Positions 20,503-21,735 of a DNA stretch of 21,735 nucleotides are shown here, piece after piece. The notes beneath the pieces were generated by a model. The model was not told the origin of the DNA. It did no database searches and worked only from the letters and a program-made list of their open reading frames with translations. Made by a program: the position numbers and the translations under genes. This DNA is from a virus, in IMG/VR virus record IMGVR_UViG_3300008108_000672, positions 1 to 21,735 of that record. One strand, written 5' to 3'. Position 1 is the first letter of the stretch. Each line of letters opens with the position of its first letter.

Positions 20503-21735
20503 ATGAATCAAGGCACAAGACCAAGGAATAGAAGAGAATTTATGACGTCGCTGTCAGAGCCTTACGTGAAAGGCTATAGCGATCCGACTAAAGTCTTTTC
20601 AGAACCTAAGAAGTCTGGAATGCCCGAAATAAATAGATCGTATCAAGTAGCTTCTGATACACCGCAAGATAAAGACTTTTCCATAGGTATAAAGGACATA
20701 GATGAGGCGGTGATGTACTACTTCGAAAAGGTGTTAAAACTCTTTGTAGTACAGAACAATAATAGAATAGCGATACCGATAATATACGGATCAGCAGAAA
20801 ATTGGAAGAACTTTCAAAAGGACGGTTACTTTAGGGATAAAGAGGGCAAACTGATGGCGCCGCTACTTGTATTCAAAAGAAACACCATAACACAAAATAG
20901 GAATTTGGGTTTTAAATTGGACGGTAACTTAGTTCACAACTTACAACTGTTCGAAAAAAGATACTCAACAAGAAATTTCTATAGCAACTTTAACTTACTA
21001 GCTAATAGATCTCCAGAGAAAGAGTACGTTGCGGTAGCCACACCAGATTACGTAACAGTAGAGTACGAGTGCGTAGTTTGGACCCATTACATGGAACAGA
21101 TGGATAAGGTTGTAGAAGCTTTGAATTTTGCTTCTAGGGCTTATTGGGGAGATCCCAATAGATTTCTTTTCCACAGTTCTATAGAAACGTTTACCGATAG
21201 TACACAGTACGAACAGGGAGAAGACAGAGCTGTTAAAACAAATTTCAATGTAACTCTTAACGGTTACCTAATACCAGATACCATAAATAAAAAGATGGCC
21301 AATGCTACAAAATACTACGGGGTATCAAAAATAGTATTTGGTTTGGAAATAACCAATTCTGGTATAGAACAATTCGCTACGACTAAGAAATCTACTAGTA
21401 AGAAACTTGCTAACGTGATAGCAGCTGACTCAAATAACACAGTAATAAATCAAATAATAAGTAACGTGCCAACAGAAGCGATAACTTATATAAACACAAA
21501 CAAAGAATTGTCAGGTATTGTATCAACACCAACAACAGTTACTTTTGCGTCTGGATGGCTAGTCGCTCCAAGTGGTTTACCCGCTACATCAGTCGATAAT
21601 TTTACGTTCTTCTGTAATGGACAATTGATAGAAAAGACAGCGATAGTTAGCTTTACCCAATCATCAGGCACATCAACGTTAGTTATAAACCCAGAATTGT
21701 TGTCTTACGAATTAGAGTACGACGACGAGATTGTA
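20503..21735 (+). CDS. gp15: Tail terminator / sheath stabiliser (T4 gp15-like), 3' end outside window
   Basis: Open from ATG 20503 through the right edge, at least 411 residues; T4 gp15 has 272. gp15 caps tail tube and sheath and joins the tail to the neck. Shared layout: I-A-I-P-I-I-Y-G-S-A-E-N-W (gp15 I-P-I-T-Y-A-S-x-x-H-F), A-P-L-L-V-F-K-R-N-T-I near 130, and Y-V-T-V-E-Y-E-C-V-V-W-T-H-Y-M-E-Q-M-D-K-V-V-E-A-L (gp15 I-x-M-I-Y-E-L-S-I-F-T-R-Y-E-D-D-M-F-Q-I-V-E-Q-I-L). The N-terminal ~65 residues are basic and lack a T4 counterpart. Beyond about residue 290 an extra strand-rich Ser/Thr/Val region continues past the window, perhaps an added domain. It follows the gp14-like gene by one base, in T4 order 13-14-15. 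Confidence 0.72.
   Translation, partial: MNQGTRPRNRREFMTSLSEPYVKGYSDPTKVFSEPKKSGMPEINRSYQVASDTPQDKDFSIGIKDIDEAVMYYFEKVLKLFVVQNNNRIAIPIIYGSAENWKNFQKDGYFRDKEGKLMAPLLVFKRNTITQNRNLGFKLDGNLVHNLQLFEKRYSTRNFYSNFNLLANRSPEKEYVAVATPDYVTVEYECVVWTHYMEQMDKVVEALNFASRAYWGDPNRFLFHSSIETFTDSTQYEQGEDRAVKTNFNVTLNGYLIPDTINKKMANATKYYGVSKIVFGLEITNSGIEQFATTKKSTSKKLANVIAADSNNTVINQIISNVPTEAITYINTNKELSGIVSTPTTVTFASGWLVAPSGLPATSVDNFTFFCNGQLIEKTAIVSFTQSSGTSTLVINPELLSYELEYDDEIV

Noticed and set aside
1-21735. tRNA genes, CRISPR arrays, insertion sequences, integrase or attachment sites
   Set aside because: None seen on reading both strands: no cloverleaf, no regular repeat-spacer pattern, no transposase or integrase motif. 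The direct repeats noted are short and intragenic.

Overview
The window is the head-assembly module of a tailed, T4-type myovirus genome. All 25 coding entries lie on the plus strand, nearly end to end. Genes 13, 14, 15, 17, 20, 21, 22 and 23 of T4 are recognisable: large terminase, portal, prohead protease, scaffold, major capsid protein, and a neck/tail-terminator trio. The host is probably a member of Bacteroidota (for example a flavobacterium). Most starts have A-rich leaders instead of Shine-Dalgarno sequences, one secreted protein ends its signal peptide in A-F-S-Q|D, and most genes are AT-rich with ATA and AGA codons. The host call is inference; no marker gene settles it.

Layout. 1-5493: small genes plus two large mosaic ones. 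Several encode basic proteins that begin with a short hydrophobic peptide ending in L-x-E, like the capsid-targeting sequences of T4 internal head proteins. 5544-6017: a conserved phage gene of unknown role. 6042-6813: a membrane-anchored coiled-coil pair that looks like lysis spanins. 6815-10353: terminase and portal. 10391-14442: four genes in the prohead-core position between portal and protease, two of them mosaic. 14444-18063: protease, scaffold and major capsid protein, closed by a strong terminator at 18087-18112. 18113-18282: a non-coding stretch with an extended imperfect hairpin and a promoter-like motif. 18283-18836: a PhoH-like ATPase gene broken by an internal deletion. 18842-21735: gp13-, gp14- and gp15-like proteins, the last running off the right edge.

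How it works together. Portal, core proteins, scaffold and capsid protein build the prohead; the gp21-type protease trims proteins at L/I-x-E sites; terminase packages DNA; gp13/14/15 close the neck and join the tail. The most interesting feature is that several head proteins carry in-frame extra modules whose edges coincide with predicted protease sites, and in three genes also with short direct DNA repeats. This suggests that head-targeted proteins are used as polyprotein carriers whose modules are cut free inside the capsid. A recurring motif, CATATTTATWA, sits just upstream of many starts and is probably the late promoter; it reads as the reverse complement of the T4 late promoter. Two genes (3627-5493 and phoH) appear broken, by mutation or by assembly error.
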